Counted from the first letter of the stretch, positions 49,610-58,922 are shown. The stretch is 64,000 bases of DNA from SXOA01 sp051004015 (GCA_051004015.1 JBPCKT010000063.1:1-64000); one strand, 5' to 3'. The notes: a model not told the origin generated them from the letters alone. Numbers and translations are program-made.

Positions 49610-52600
49610 CTATTCCTTCGTCACTGTCTCATCGAGGTTCAAAATCAAATTGGCAACCATCGTGTAGGCCGCCAGCTCGCTGACATCGAGACTTTCATTC
49701 CGCTTCGTGTCTCCAACCGCCAGCAGCTTCTCGGCTGCCGGCTTGTCGGCTTGGTAGTCCGCCAGGTGCGACTGGAAGATTTTGAGCAGCACGGCTGCTT
49801 CAGCATCGATGGGTTTGCGGGCGGTGGACCAGCGGAAGGCGTAGGTAAGGCGATCGGCGGGTGTCGCGCCTCCTTCCGTCATCATCCGCTCGGCCAGCTT
49901 GCGGGCGGCTTCGACGTACTGCTTGTCGTTCATCAAGAGCAGGGCTTGCAACGGCGTGTTGGTGCGGCCGCGGCGGACGACGCAGGCTTCGCGGCTGGGG
50001 GCGTCGAAGGTGGTGAGGGACGGCGGAGGAGCGGTTCGTTTCCAAAAGGTGTAGAGACTGCGGCGATAGATGCTCTCGCCGGCGTCCTGCTTGAAAATCT
50101 GCGTGCTGCTGCCGAGGAAGCTGACTGCTTCCCAAATCCCTTCCGGTTGGTAGGGCCGCACGCCTCGGCCGCCCATTTTTTCGACGAGCAGCCCGCTGCT
50201 CAGGAGGGCCGAATCCCGCAGCACTTCGCCGTCGAGGCGAAACCGCGGGCCGCGGGCGAGCAGCTCGTTGGTCGGGTCTCTCTGGGTCATTTCCGCTGGT
50301 ACGCGCGACGACTGCTGGTAGGTGCCGCTCATCACAATCAGTTTCTGGATGTGCTTCACGTTCCAGTTGCTTTCAATGAATTCGGTCGCCAGCCAATCGA
50401 GCAGCTCGGGATGCGTCGGCCAGCTTCCCTGCGAGCCAAAATCCTCAGCCGTTTTCACAATCCCCTGGCCGAAATACTGCTGCCAGAAACGGTTGACGGT
50501 GACCCGGGCCATCAGAGGATGCCCCGGATCCGTTAGCCACTTCGCCAGCCCCAGCCGGTTCGGCGGCGCATCTTTCGGCAGCGGCGGCAGGATCGCGGGA
50601 ACGCCGATGGAGACTTTGTCCCCCTTTTTGTCATAGGCCCCGCGAATCAGCAGAAACGTCTCCCGCGGCGTCGGCATGTCAGCCATGACGAGCGACGTGG
50701 GGATGGAATTGTCGAGGTCGGTCTTCTTCTTGTTGATCTCGGCAATCTGCTTTTGCAGAGCATCAAACGCCGGCTTCGTTTTGGGATAGACGCTTTGCAG
50801 GAAGTAGTCGCGGATGACCTTCTTCTGGTTATCGTCCCGCTTGACAATTTCAATCTTGACGGCGTCCCGGACGTTCTGCGGCACGCTCGATTTTTCCAGG
50901 ACTTTTTCAAACGACTCCCAAGCCGCCTGCGATTCAAAGGCCTGGCCATCCTGCGGCGTCTTGCTGACGATGCCCGCCTTGTCCCAGTACACGGTTCCGC
51001 CGGACTGGCTGAACGCCAGGCCGTTGAGGGCCGCGCCGGCATTCAGCCCAACGTGGGCCGCATCCACTTCCAGCCGCACCCATTCGCCGGCTTTGGGAAG
51101 CGGACCCATTTTGCGGTGGCCGGGAACATCCCCCGTACCAAAGGCGATGGCGTCCTCGCCCCAAAAGGCCCTGTGTTCCCAAGCCCCGTCGTTCCACTGC
51201 AGCATCACGGTCTTAGGGAGGTCAGCCGGGTCGAGATAGACGTAAGCAAACAGCTTGTCGCCGCCGCCGATTTTGAGCGTCTTCGTCGCCCCAGTGAAAA
51301 AATGCTGGCTGGTGGCGGCTGCTTTGCGCTTGGTCGCCTTGGCTCCGCTGAAGACGGGACCTTGCTCTTTGGTGACGAACTCCCACGGCGAATCCCCTTG
51401 CAGGTTCGCGCCGGCCGGGGCTTCGTCGTCAATCCAGACGAACTCCTGCGGCTCGGGGGAAGTTGGCGGGGCGTAGGGATTCGGATCGACGTAAGCAATC
51501 TTTGCCAGCTCGGCGGCAATCTGCTCGTTGACTTTGGCGACTTCGCCGTCAAACGCCTTGAGCTGAGCCTGGTTCTCGGGGGAGGCCAGCTTCATGATGG
51601 GCGGCGGCGAAAGAGCGTTGCCGTCCATCGCGGCGTCGGCGGCGGAGTTGTAAAAGGCGTAGAGCGAATAGAACTCCTTCTGCGTCAGCGGGTCGAACTT
51701 GTGGTCGTGGCAGACGGCACAGCCCATGGTGAGACCGAGGAAGATGGTGGAGAGCGTCTCGGTCCGGTCCGTCGCGTAGCGGACGAGGACTTCTTCATTG
51801 ATGGAACCTCCTTCGCTCGTGCTGACGTTGCAGCGGTTAAATCCGCTGGCGATTTTCTGCTCCAGCGTGGACCCCGGCAGCAGGTCGCCGGCGATTTGTT
51901 CCGTCGTGAACTGGTCGAAGGGCTTGTTGTCGTTGAACGCCTTGATCACCCAGTCGCGATAGGGCCAGAGGGATCGCTCGTTGTCGAAGTGCAGGCCGTG
52001 CGTATCCCCGTAGCGGACCGCATCCAGCCAGTACCGGGACATGTGCTCGCCGTAGCGGGGGGACTTCAGTAATCGGTCCACGACTTTTTCGTAGGCTTCG
52101 GGTGTGGTATCCGACAGAAAGGCATCCACTTCGGCGGGAGTCGGCGGCAGGCCGGTGAGGTCAAACGTGACGCGGCGGATGAGCGTGGCTTTGTCGGCCG
52201 GCGCTGAAGCCTTCAGCCCCTCCGTTTGCAGTCGTGCCAAGACGAAGTTGTCGATTGGACTCTTGACCGCTTCCTTTTGAGCCACGTCCGGCAGCAAGGC
52301 ATGGACCGGCGGGATGAACGACCAGTGCAGCTTGTATTCGCCCCCCTGAGCAACCCACTTCTTGATCAGTTCCACTTGATCCGGCGTGAGCTTCTTGCCA
52401 CTGGCTTCGGGCGGCATTTTTTCGGCGGGGTCCGCGTGCGTAATCCGCTTCACCAGTTCGCTCTCGTCCGGCTTGCCGGGGACGACGGCGACGGCCCCGG
52501 ATTCGAGCGTTGCCCCAAAGCCGTCCTTCACATCCAGCCGCAGCCCCCCTTGCCGCTGCTTCTCGTCGAAACCGTGGCATTTGAAGCAGTTGTTGGAGAG

Positions 52601-52732
52601 GATCGGCCGGATATCGCGGCTGAAGTCAATCTTCTTGTCGTCGGCGGAAACGAAGCTTCCAGCCGCACCAAGGACCAAACAAGCAGCCGCAGCGCCGGCC
52701 GAGCGCAGGCGCAGGTAAGAGAGACAACGCAT
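49610..52732 (-). CDS. Exported PSCyt1/DUF1549/DUF1553 cytochrome-like protein
   Basis: 1040 residues. Signal peptide ending near SFVSADD, cytochrome-like N-terminal domain with a canonical CxxCH (C49-F-K-C52-H53, NNCFKCHGF) and PPEASGKKLTPDQVELIKKWV, then DUF1549 (~165-360), a beta-sandwich region (~430-600), and DUF1553 (~720-1000). One covalent haem is likely. Such proteins are a planctomycete hallmark, suspected in redox steps of polysaccharide use. It is in an operon with the DUF1501 gene. Confidence 0.85.
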   Translation of the reverse strand: MRCLSYLRLRSAGAAAACLVLGAAGSFVSADDKKIDFSRDIRPILSNNCFKCHGFDEKQRQGGLRLDVKDGFGATLESGAVAVVPGKPDESELVKRITHADPAEKMPPEASGKKLTPDQVELIKKWVAQGGEYKLHWSFIPPVHALLPDVAQKEAVKSPIDNFVLARLQTEGLKASAPADKATLIRRVTFDLTGLPPTPAEVDAFLSDTTPEAYEKVVDRLLKSPRYGEHMSRYWLDAVRYGDTHGLHFDNERSLWPYRDWVIKAFNDNKPFDQFTTEQIAGDLLPGSTLEQKIASGFNRCNVSTSEGGSINEEVLVRYATDRTETLSTIFLGLTMGCAVCHDHKFDPLTQKEFYSLYAFYNSAADAAMDGNALSPPPIMKLASPENQAQLKAFDGEVAKVNEQIAAELAKIAYVDPNPYAPPTSPEPQEFVWIDDEAPAGANLQGDSPWEFVTKEQGPVFSGAKATKRKAAATSQHFFTGATKTLKIGGGDKLFAYVYLDPADLPKTVMLQWNDGAWEHRAFWGEDAIAFGTGDVPGHRKMGPLPKAGEWVRLEVDAAHVGLNAGAALNGLAFSQSGGTVYWDKAGIVSKTPQDGQAFESQAAWESFEKVLEKSSVPQNVRDAVKIEIVKRDDNQKKVIRDYFLQSVYPKTKPAFDALQKQIAEINKKKTDLDNSIPTSLVMADMPTPRETFLLIRGAYDKKGDKVSIGVPAILPPLPKDAPPNRLGLAKWLTDPGHPLMARVTVNRFWQQYFGQGIVKTAEDFGSQGSWPTHPELLDWLATEFIESNWNVKHIQKLIVMSGTYQQSSRVPAEMTQRDPTNELLARGPRFRLDGEVLRDSALLSSGLLVEKMGGRGVRPYQPEGIWEAVSFLGSSTQIFKQDAGESIYRRSLYTFWKRTAPPPSLTTFDAPSREACVVRRGRTNTPLQALLLMNDKQYVEAARKLAERMMTEGGATPADRLTYAFRWSTARKPIDAEAAVLLKIFQSHLADYQADKPAAEKLLAVGDTKRNESLDVSELAAYTMVANLILNLDETVTKE

Positions 52733-52915
52733 GTTATGGGCGAAGAAAGGGAGAGAGGGACCAAGGCAGGGACGCCAGCAGCGGGTCAGCCGCCGGGCAT
52801 CGAGGCGTGGGCGCTTAAAGCAGCACCACAGCCCCAGATTGATTACAGCATACGGGACGGGAAATGTCCAGCTTTGCGGTATCGCGCGATTCTCATGGGC
52901 GGTTAGAATGATGGA

Positions 52916-53083
52916 ATGGTCGAGGGCATCGGATTGACCACATTGGGACTGCTGATGTGCGGCTGCGCCGCGCTAAGTTGGCATCACCCATCGTGGAAGT
53001 CAGCGAGGCAGTATTTTGCATGGGGGCTGGGCATCTTGGAGATCGGCGTGGCGCTGGTCCTCGTCGATGCCCTGCTTGTTTGA
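52916..53083 (+). CDS. Possible 55-residue membrane protein
   Basis: The frame ATG 52916 to TGA 53083 encodes MVEGIGLTTLGLLMCGCAAL, a short polar loop with HHPSWKSARQY, and a second hydrophobic segment FAWGLGILEIGVALVLVDAL. Two short membrane helices in a hairpin. No Shine-Dalgarno motif is evident and no homologue is known to me, so the gene is uncertain. Confidence 0.4.
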   Translation: MVEGIGLTTLGLLMCGCAALSWHHPSWKSARQYFAWGLGILEIGVALVLVDALLV

Positions 53084-53122
53084 TTTAAGCCGCCAGGTCA
53101 TCGTCGTCGAACGGGTAACGCC

Positions 53123-53701
53123 ATGTCTTCGGTCCCGCATCAGCACTATACCTTCGCCGAGTACCTCGCCCGCGAGCGAGTCGCCGACTACCGCAGCGAG
53201 TATTTTCAAGGAGAAATATTCGCGATGGCGGGTGGTTCGAGACGCCATGCGATGATTTGCGACAATCTCGTGGCGCGGATGCTCGAAAAGCTTCGGGGCG
53301 GCCCATGCCGTCCTTATTCCAGCAGCCTCAGGGTCAAGGTGGAGGCCACAGGACTGACGACCTATCCCGACCTGTCCATCGTGTGCGGCGAAGAGACGTT
53401 CGACGACCAGGAAAAGGATACCCTGCTCAACCCTCGGCTGATTTTCGAGGTCCTTTCGCCTTCCACCGAACGCTACGACCGTGGCCGCAAATTCAACAAC
53501 TACAAGCAGATCCCCGCGCTGGAGGAATATCTGCTGGTTTCTCAAACCGATCCGCGAGTCGAAAGAATCACGCGTCAAGGAGATATCGGCTGGGTCCTGG
53601 CCGTGGCACTGGGACTCGACGCAACGGTTGACTTTCCCACGCTCGGCTGTTCGCTTTCCCTGGCGGAGATTTACGAAGGGGTCGATTTCGCGGAAGCTTG
53701 A
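53123..53701 (+). CDS. Uma2-family putative endonuclease
   Basis: 192 residues. Features of the PD-(D/E)xK-fold Uma2 family: HYTFAEYLARERVADYRSEYFQGEIFAMAGGS, VKVEATGLTTYPDLSIVCGE (Asp of the active site), PRLIFEVLSPSTERYDRGRKFNNYKQIPALEEYLLVSQ (Glu, Lys). The active-site residues appear intact. Biological role unknown; very common in cyanobacteria and planctomycetes, often in many copies. Confidence 0.85.
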   Translation: MSSVPHQHYTFAEYLARERVADYRSEYFQGEIFAMAGGSRRHAMICDNLVARMLEKLRGGPCRPYSSSLRVKVEATGLTTYPDLSIVCGEETFDDQEKDTLLNPRLIFEVLSPSTERYDRGRKFNNYKQIPALEEYLLVSQTDPRVERITRQGDIGWVLAVALGLDATVDFPTLGCSLSLAEIYEGVDFAEA

Positions 53702-53713
53702 TGATGGGTGAAA

Positions 53714-55216
53714 TTACTTCGTCCTCACCGCCGGCTTTTTGCTTGCCGCAGAAGTGGCAGCCTTGGATTCGTTCTGCGCCGGAGTCGGTTCTTTCCCTTC
53801 ATCTGCCGTCGATGGGGTCTCAAGCAGCAGCAGGCCCGAGATAAGTTCGCGGTCGAGGGCGGGATAGCGTTCGAGGAGCTTGGTTTCGAGGGTAATGACG
53901 ACGGAAGCGCGGCGGTTCTGGGCGTCGGTAACGTGGTAGTAGAACCACTGGATGGGGATTTCCGAGGCGGAGCCGGCGACGGTGACGCGGAGGACTTTGC
54001 CGTCGTCCTTGGTCGTTTCCTGGGCGGCTTCCAGGATCTGGCCGCTGTTCTTGGAGAGCGTCGTCTCCACGTTCTTCTGGAAGGCGGTCAGTGTGAGCGG
54101 CTTGTCTTTGGGGAGCGGCGGGAGGCGTGTGATGTTGCACTGGGCGATCAGGTCTCCCCGGTCGATAAAGCGGAGGATGGCGGAGTCCAGCCGGTCCACC
54201 ATCACCCGCCAGCGACGGTCGTGGGCGAGGTTGATGCCGGCTTTTTCCGCCTGGAATTCGATGAGAGTATGTTCGGGCTTCGCTTCAAGTGGCAGCTTGC
54301 CGAGGGCGTCGTTTGACAGCTCAGGCGTGGCGGCGGTAGTTTCGGCGACTGTACGGACGCGGATGGCGGCGTCGTATCCCGGCTGGGCGTGACCGATTGC
54401 CCGCTTTTCCTGGTACTGCATGGCGAGCCAGGTAACGGTCCGCTTTTTCAGATCAAAGTTGGCCTTCGCGTGCAAGTCGATTTCCGAGGAGACGCCGCCG
54501 ACTGCGCCGGTAATTTTGCCGTCGAGCGAGAAGATGGCGAGGGAATCTTCCACTTTGGTCAATTTGGCGACTACGTCCTGCTCGCTGACCGCTTCCAACC
54601 CGAGCAGCCGGGCGAAGGTCTGGTTGTTAAGTTTCCACGATTCATCGATTGAAACCTTCTTGCCCGGGAGAATCGCCGCGAGAACCGTGCTGGAGCCGGG
54701 GGCATCCACGAGTTCCAACTCTTCGCGGGTCAGCGGGCCAATCGGAGAGAAAAGCGTGGCATCCTCTCCTTTGTGCTGAATGACAAACAGCCGCCGCTCG
54801 TTGCGAAGGCTCTGCTTCAACTCAGTGTCCTTGATTTGGATTTTCGCTTCCGCAACGCCATACTGCCGAGCCGCCTTGAGCGTTCCGTCCGCTTTGATGG
54901 CAAGGAACCGCTCGGTGTATTGCAGGTCGGCCTGGACGAGCATGGGGACGGTGGTGACTTCCTTGCCGTCGGAGTTGAGTTTGAGGTCCCCCTTCACTTC
55001 CACAGCCGTGCGAACGTTCTGCGACTGTCCAGGTTTGAGAGCAGAAGTGAGATCGTAGGTTTCGGCAGCGGAGTTGTAAGTCGCTCCAAGGGAGCTGGCG
55101 ACAGCCAGCACTAACCCGAAGCGCCAGCGAGGGAGTGAAAGGCTCGTCCCTCGCTGGCGCTTCGGGTTAGTTAGTACAGCGATCCCCAAGCAAACCGCCC
55201 GAAACGCGAACAACAT
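53714..55216 (-). CDS. Exported protein with a palindrome-derived insert in its signal peptide
   Basis: 500 residues. The first 15 residues (MLFAFRAVCLGIAVL) are a hydrophobic signal start, then come ~22 residues of the palindrome-encoded type TNPKRQRG...PRWRFGLVL, then AVASSLGATYNSAAETYDL. Leaving out the insert, MLFAFRAVCLGIAVL-AVASS is a normal signal peptide. The body shows a beta-rich domain with acidic patches and an Ala/Lys tail. Unknown function. The frame is open through the repeat. The GTG after it is a possible alternative start but gives a very short signal. Confidence 0.7.
   Translation of the reverse strand: MLFAFRAVCLGIAVLTNPKRQRGTSLSLPRWRFGLVLAVASSLGATYNSAAETYDLTSALKPGQSQNVRTAVEVKGDLKLNSDGKEVTTVPMLVQADLQYTERFLAIKADGTLKAARQYGVAEAKIQIKDTELKQSLRNERRLFVIQHKGEDATLFSPIGPLTREELELVDAPGSSTVLAAILPGKKVSIDESWKLNNQTFARLLGLEAVSEQDVVAKLTKVEDSLAIFSLDGKITGAVGGVSSEIDLHAKANFDLKKRTVTWLAMQYQEKRAIGHAQPGYDAAIRVRTVAETTAATPELSNDALGKLPLEAKPEHTLIEFQAEKAGINLAHDRRWRVMVDRLDSAILRFIDRGDLIAQCNITRLPPLPKDKPLTLTAFQKNVETTLSKNSGQILEAAQETTKDDGKVLRVTVAGSASEIPIQWFYYHVTDAQNRRASVVITLETKLLERYPALDRELISGLLLLETPSTADEGKEPTPAQNESKAATSAASKKPAVRTK
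55111..55170. repeat. NPKRQRG palindrome inside a coding sequence
   Basis: Arms 55111-55134 and 55147-55170 are perfect 24-base inverted repeats (CTAACCCGAAGCGCCAGCGA start, CTTCGGGTTAG end) around a 12-base centre. They encode the NPKRQRG and PRWRFGL pieces of the exported protein at 53714-55216. Confidence 0.9.
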
Positions 55217-55882
55217 GGTAGTCCTTTACCGCACTCTGGAGGTGTCAAGAAAGAAGTGACGGTTCTCACTTCGGCACTCGCCCCGTCTCATTCTGATACG
55301 TCCATGTAAAATCGACCAACCCAGAGCCTGCCGTTCAACTTCCAGAAACAAAGTGCCCCAAACTTCCCATTCAGAATATGGATGAGGACAAACGGCCGGT
55401 CTGCCGCCGATTTGGCACCTTTGCACAGCGCGAATGCGTAGCTCTGCCGATGTCGCAAGTAAAGTGCTAGCAATTACTTGCGGGTTTGGCTATAAAGTTG
55501 CTGAGTTGTAAAGCCGGGTGTGGGTGATGGCAGTTTTGGCAGATGGCCCTGGTGGCGCGAACCTACCGCTCCCTCCCTAAGTCCTTATTCGACAGCGGTT
55601 CACCGATTGTGAATTTCCGTTCAGAGTGCCGCGGCATGGAACCTGCACAAGAATGGGCGTTAACTTCAACGCCTGCCAGCGGTTACAAGCATGTTACCAA
55701 GGCAATAATGAACTTGATTCCAGCAATAAACGTACTCAGGGGAGCGAACAGATTTAAGCACATTGATGGAGGAGCAGCGAGCATTCGATGACGAATGCCT
55801 TCCCCAAGGATGCCGCCAAAGCCGGGTGATGGGAGTCACAGGGAACACCGGTCAGGCGATTTGAAAAAGAGAAGAGCAAAAC
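55217..55882. other. 666-bp spacer upstream of the sigma factor
   Basis: No established gene. A minus-strand frame 55288-55473 with a TTG start encodes 61 residues (SAADRPFVLIHILNGKFGAL...RFYMDVSE) and looks vaguely protein-like but has no supporting signal. The long leader in front of the sigma gene (from about 55500) may carry its promoter; the purine-rich stretch AAAAAGAGAAGAGC before ATG 55883 is a weak ribosome-binding site. Confidence 0.4.
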
Positions 55883-57550
55883 ATGAATACGGCATATCTC
55901 AATTCGACACTTAGGCAGCTGCGCGACCAGCAGGTCCGCTTCGCGCCCCGCGATAAGAAAGTGGAGCAGGTCAATCGGGCCGAGAAGCTTTTGGCTGAGC
56001 TCGACCCCGAGCGGAACTACACCTACGAATATCTCTGCTACCGGATCACCGATTATCGGCCGGAAGCGACTCCCAAGGTTACGGTCAGCGGCGAAGAGGC
56101 CCAGCACGACCTGCGCTTGTTCGTCGAGGACGTTTCCGAAGCAGCCGAGGTCCGCGCGGAAGAAGCCGGCGAGCAGGTTCACACGGTGGAAGAGCTGAGC
56201 AAGATGTTCAACGTCTCCACCAAAACCATCTCCCGCTGGCGCGAGCAGGGACTGGTTAGCCGCCGGTTTATTTTCGATGGCCGCCGCAAGCGGGTCGGCT
56301 TTCTGCACAGCAGCGTCAATCGCTTCGTGCATAAGAACAAGCAGCGCGTGCAGCGCGGCGAGCGTTTCAGCCAACTCTCGGCCGAGGAGCGGGGGGATAT
56401 GGTCGAACGGGCCCGCCGTCTCGCCCAGGCGGGAGGCTGCCCCAGCGAGATTGCCAGCCGCGTGGCCCGGCACTCGAATCGCAGCGTCGAAACGGTGCGC
56501 TACACGCTCCGGCAGTTCGACAAGGAAAATCCCACGCTGGCGATCTTCCCCGAAATGAACGGCGTCCTCACGGACGACAGCAAACGCCGGATTTATCAGC
56601 AGTTTCGCCGCGGCGAAAATGTGGACGTCCTGGCCCGCCGCCACTGCCGCACCCGCACCACGATCTACCGCATTGTCAACGAGATGCGGGCCAAGCAGAT
56701 CATGGAATTGCCCCTGGACTTCATCCCCAACGACACCTTCAAGAAGGCGAATATCGAGAAGCAGATTCTCTCGCCCATGCCGGTGGTCGCCACGTCCGGC
56801 AAGAAAACCCGCGGTCCGGCCGGCCTGCCGCCGTACCTGGCGTCGCTCTACGAAGTGCCGCTGCTCACCCGGGAGCAGGAATATCACTTGTTCCGAAAGT
56901 TTAACTACCTCAAATTCAAGGCCGGCAAGATCCGCGCGGGAATCGATCCGGCTCATGCCCGCACCAAGGAAATGAACGACATCGAGCGGCTCTACGAGGA
57001 AGCCGTCAAGGTGAAAAACCAGATCGTGCAGGCTAACCTGCGGCTGGTGGTCTCTATCGCCAAGCGGCACATCAGCGGCACGGAGGATTTCTTCGGCCTG
57101 GTCAGCGACGGCAATATGTCGCTCATTCGGGCGGCGGAGAAGTTCGATTTTGCCCGCGGCAATAAGTTCAGCACGTACGCTAGTTGGGCGATCATGAAGA
57201 ACTTCGCCCGCACCATCCCCGAAGAGTTCAAGCAGCGGGACCGCTTCCGGGCCACCCCCGAGGAGCACTTTACCGCCCATCAGGATCAGCGGAGCGACCA
57301 AATCCGCCAGGAAGCCGCCCAGGCCCTCCGCGAGCGGCAGGTGGAGAAGATTCTCGCCAGCCTCGACGAGCGCGAACAGCAGATCATCATCAGCCGCTTC
57401 GGCCTGGATCACACCGTGGAACCGCTGACACTCAAGGAAGTCGGCGGCGAAATGGGTGTGACCAAGGAGCGCATCCGCCAGATCGAATCCCGGGCCATGA
57501 ACAAGCTCCGCCAGGCCGCCGCGGAAGAGCACATTGAGATTCCGGAGTAA
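55883..57550 (+). CDS. Sigma-70 family factor with three N-terminal helix-turn-helix segments
   Basis: 555 residues. The first ~290 residues are not a classical region 1.1 but carry a MerR-like helix-turn-helix (101-129: TVEELSKMFNVSTKTISRWREQGL), a second HTH-like part (~175-215: LAQAGGCPSEIASRVARHSN) and a third (~235-268: FRRGENVDVLARRHCRTRTT). Region 1.2 (~317-350) and region 2 (~378-450: NLRLVVSIAKRHISG, FGLVSDGNMSLIRAAEKFD, RGNKFSTYASWAIMKNFAR) follow, then directly region 4 (~485-545: GEMGVTKERIRQIESRAMNKLR). Region 3 is not visible. Region 2.4 (ASWAIMKNFAR) differs from the primary-sigma consensus. Confidence 0.85.
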   Translation: MNTAYLNSTLRQLRDQQVRFAPRDKKVEQVNRAEKLLAELDPERNYTYEYLCYRITDYRPEATPKVTVSGEEAQHDLRLFVEDVSEAAEVRAEEAGEQVHTVEELSKMFNVSTKTISRWREQGLVSRRFIFDGRRKRVGFLHSSVNRFVHKNKQRVQRGERFSQLSAEERGDMVERARRLAQAGGCPSEIASRVARHSNRSVETVRYTLRQFDKENPTLAIFPEMNGVLTDDSKRRIYQQFRRGENVDVLARRHCRTRTTIYRIVNEMRAKQIMELPLDFIPNDTFKKANIEKQILSPMPVVATSGKKTRGPAGLPPYLASLYEVPLLTREQEYHLFRKFNYLKFKAGKIRAGIDPAHARTKEMNDIERLYEEAVKVKNQIVQANLRLVVSIAKRHISGTEDFFGLVSDGNMSLIRAAEKFDFARGNKFSTYASWAIMKNFARTIPEEFKQRDRFRATPEEHFTAHQDQRSDQIRQEAAQALRERQVEKILASLDEREQQIIISRFGLDHTVEPLTLKEVGGEMGVTKERIRQIESRAMNKLRQAAAEEHIEIPE

Positions 57551-57717
57551 ATGTTCGTAGTAACTCGCTTCAGCGGGTTACCGACGGGTGGCACGCCCAC
57601 GGCTTTGCGTGGGCGTGAATTTCAGGTCACATGGCCAGGCAGCAGTGGCCAGGCCACTTCGAACTGGTAAGATATTGGAAGGGCACATTCCCGCTTCTTC
57701 GGCATATGAGACACGCC
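57551..57717. repeat. Two short hairpin repeats after the sigma gene
   Basis: GTAACTCGC-TTCA-GCGGGTTAC (57560-57581) and CACGCCCACG-(6)-CGTGGGCGTG (57592-57617) are adjacent stem-loops. The second is a repeat type common in planctomycete spacers. They may stabilise or end the sigma transcript; no T-run follows. Confidence 0.5.
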
Positions 57718-58167
57718 ATGGCAAGCGATCAGTTGACCGAGCTCTTTCTCCAAAAAAAACGGAAACTGCCCCCTTCCGGTGATGGCGCCGTCCGCCGGGA
57801 TGCCTGGATTGCCGCCGTCAATGATCTTTACCGAGTTGTTGAAGACAAGTACTTGGCAGGGTCGCGCGGCGACGTCGAGGTGGTCCATCCGGACAAAGTG
57901 GTGACCGAGGCGTTCATCGGCGAGTACCACATTCCAGAAATGGTGCTGCGAGTGGGGGATGAGCAGGTCGTTTTTTCCCCTCAGGGGATTAACGTCGCTG
58001 GTGCCAAGGGGCGGATCGATCTCGCGGGAGACTGCGGCGATGCCACTATCCTGTGGCAAGGAGAAGATCACTGGAGCATTATCGCCGCCCGTACTCCGAC
58101 GTTGAAAATGGTGCCGCTCACGGCCGACGCGCTGGCGGAAGTTCTGAAGGGAATCATGCGGCCTTGA
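57718..58167 (+). CDS. Conserved hypothetical protein (149 aa)
   Basis: 149 residues from the ATG at 57718 (MASDQLTELFLQKKRKLPPSGDG). The remainder contains a beta-rich stretch (VVHPDKVVTEAFIGEYHIPEMVLRVGDEQVVFSPQGINV) and closes with a helix (ALAEVLKGIMRP). No signal peptide, no known motif. It lies 30 bases ahead of the HEPN-like frameshifted gene on the same strand and could be its partner; this is only suggested by position. Confidence 0.6.
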   Translation: MASDQLTELFLQKKRKLPPSGDGAVRRDAWIAAVNDLYRVVEDKYLAGSRGDVEVVHPDKVVTEAFIGEYHIPEMVLRVGDEQVVFSPQGINVAGAKGRIDLAGDCGDATILWQGEDHWSIIAARTPTLKMVPLTADALAEVLKGIMRP

Positions 58168-58197
58168 TGCGGTGAGTGCGATTCGGTCGACTGTCGC

Positions 58198-58747
58198 ATG
58201 AGCAAACTCAGCCTTACCGATTCTTGGAACTGGTATGCGTTCCAGCGGGCTTTAGTTGGAGAAGAGAAGACTCGGGTATTCGAGGCGATTCGCACAGCCT
58301 CTGTCGTTAATCTCCGATATCTTGGCAAGACGCAAGTCGAATTGGAGAAAGGCTTCGCGTTTCAACTTCTCGAATTGAGCCTGCTGGCAATGCTTGGAAT
58401 GTTGGCCTGCACCGAAGCCGCCGTGAGGCTGGATTTCGATCAGAGAGTCAAGAACCGGGCGAAGGATCCGCTCTCCCGCCGGATTCCGCATCGTCGCTCG
58501 GAAACGCAAAGACAGAATTCGTCTGGATGAAGACGTGCTCGACCTGTGGCGACAAGACGGCACGACGCGAATCAAGGGCGCCATTGGCGAGTTCAAAGGG
58601 GCGCTCTTGCTGCGGCACTGGCTGGCACATGGACGGTACTGGCCAGCCAAGCTGGGGAGAGCCGCGGGATATGTTCCCACGAACGTTTACGATATTTGCA
58701 AAGAGTTGCTGCAGTCGTTCGACCTCCTGCCCCCTGATCCCACTTGA
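58198..58747 (+). pseudogene. HEPN-like gene broken by a frameshift
   Basis: The first frame (58198-58530) encodes MSKLSLTDSWNWYAFQRALV...EAAVRLDFDQRVKNRAKDPLSR. At about 58471-58485 (CTCTCCCGCCGGATTCC) the sequence continues better in the next frame: GFRIVARKRKDRIRLDEDVLDLW, which then runs to 58747 through RHWLAHGRYW. The pair R-x4-H (RHWLAH) is the HEPN active-site motif, as in RNase toxins. The two halves overlap in shared homology, so this is one gene with a +1 shift, from mutation or sequencing error. About 170 codons if repaired. Confidence 0.65.
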
Positions 58748-58922
58748 GGCGGAGGACTCGTGGCACCTTTAAGGGCGGGCGAGTGGTTTTTACCGGCTTA
58801 CGATCGAATTCTCAGTTAAACGGTGGACTTTACCGGTTGTTCCGCTGCTTCAAATGCCCTGAACCTCCCTCGCCCCGTCCACGTCTTTACCTAGAACGCC
58901 CTCCGTTTTTTGGTCAGTCGCC

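Noticed and set aside
49800..52072. Long plus-strand frames (up to 439 codons) opposite the PSCyt1 gene
   Set aside because: Antisense shadows of a GC-rich gene with strong third-position bias; no domains.
55543..55791. 82-codon plus-strand frame before the sigma gene
   Set aside because: No ribosome-binding site, no domain, atypical codon choice; more likely leader sequence.
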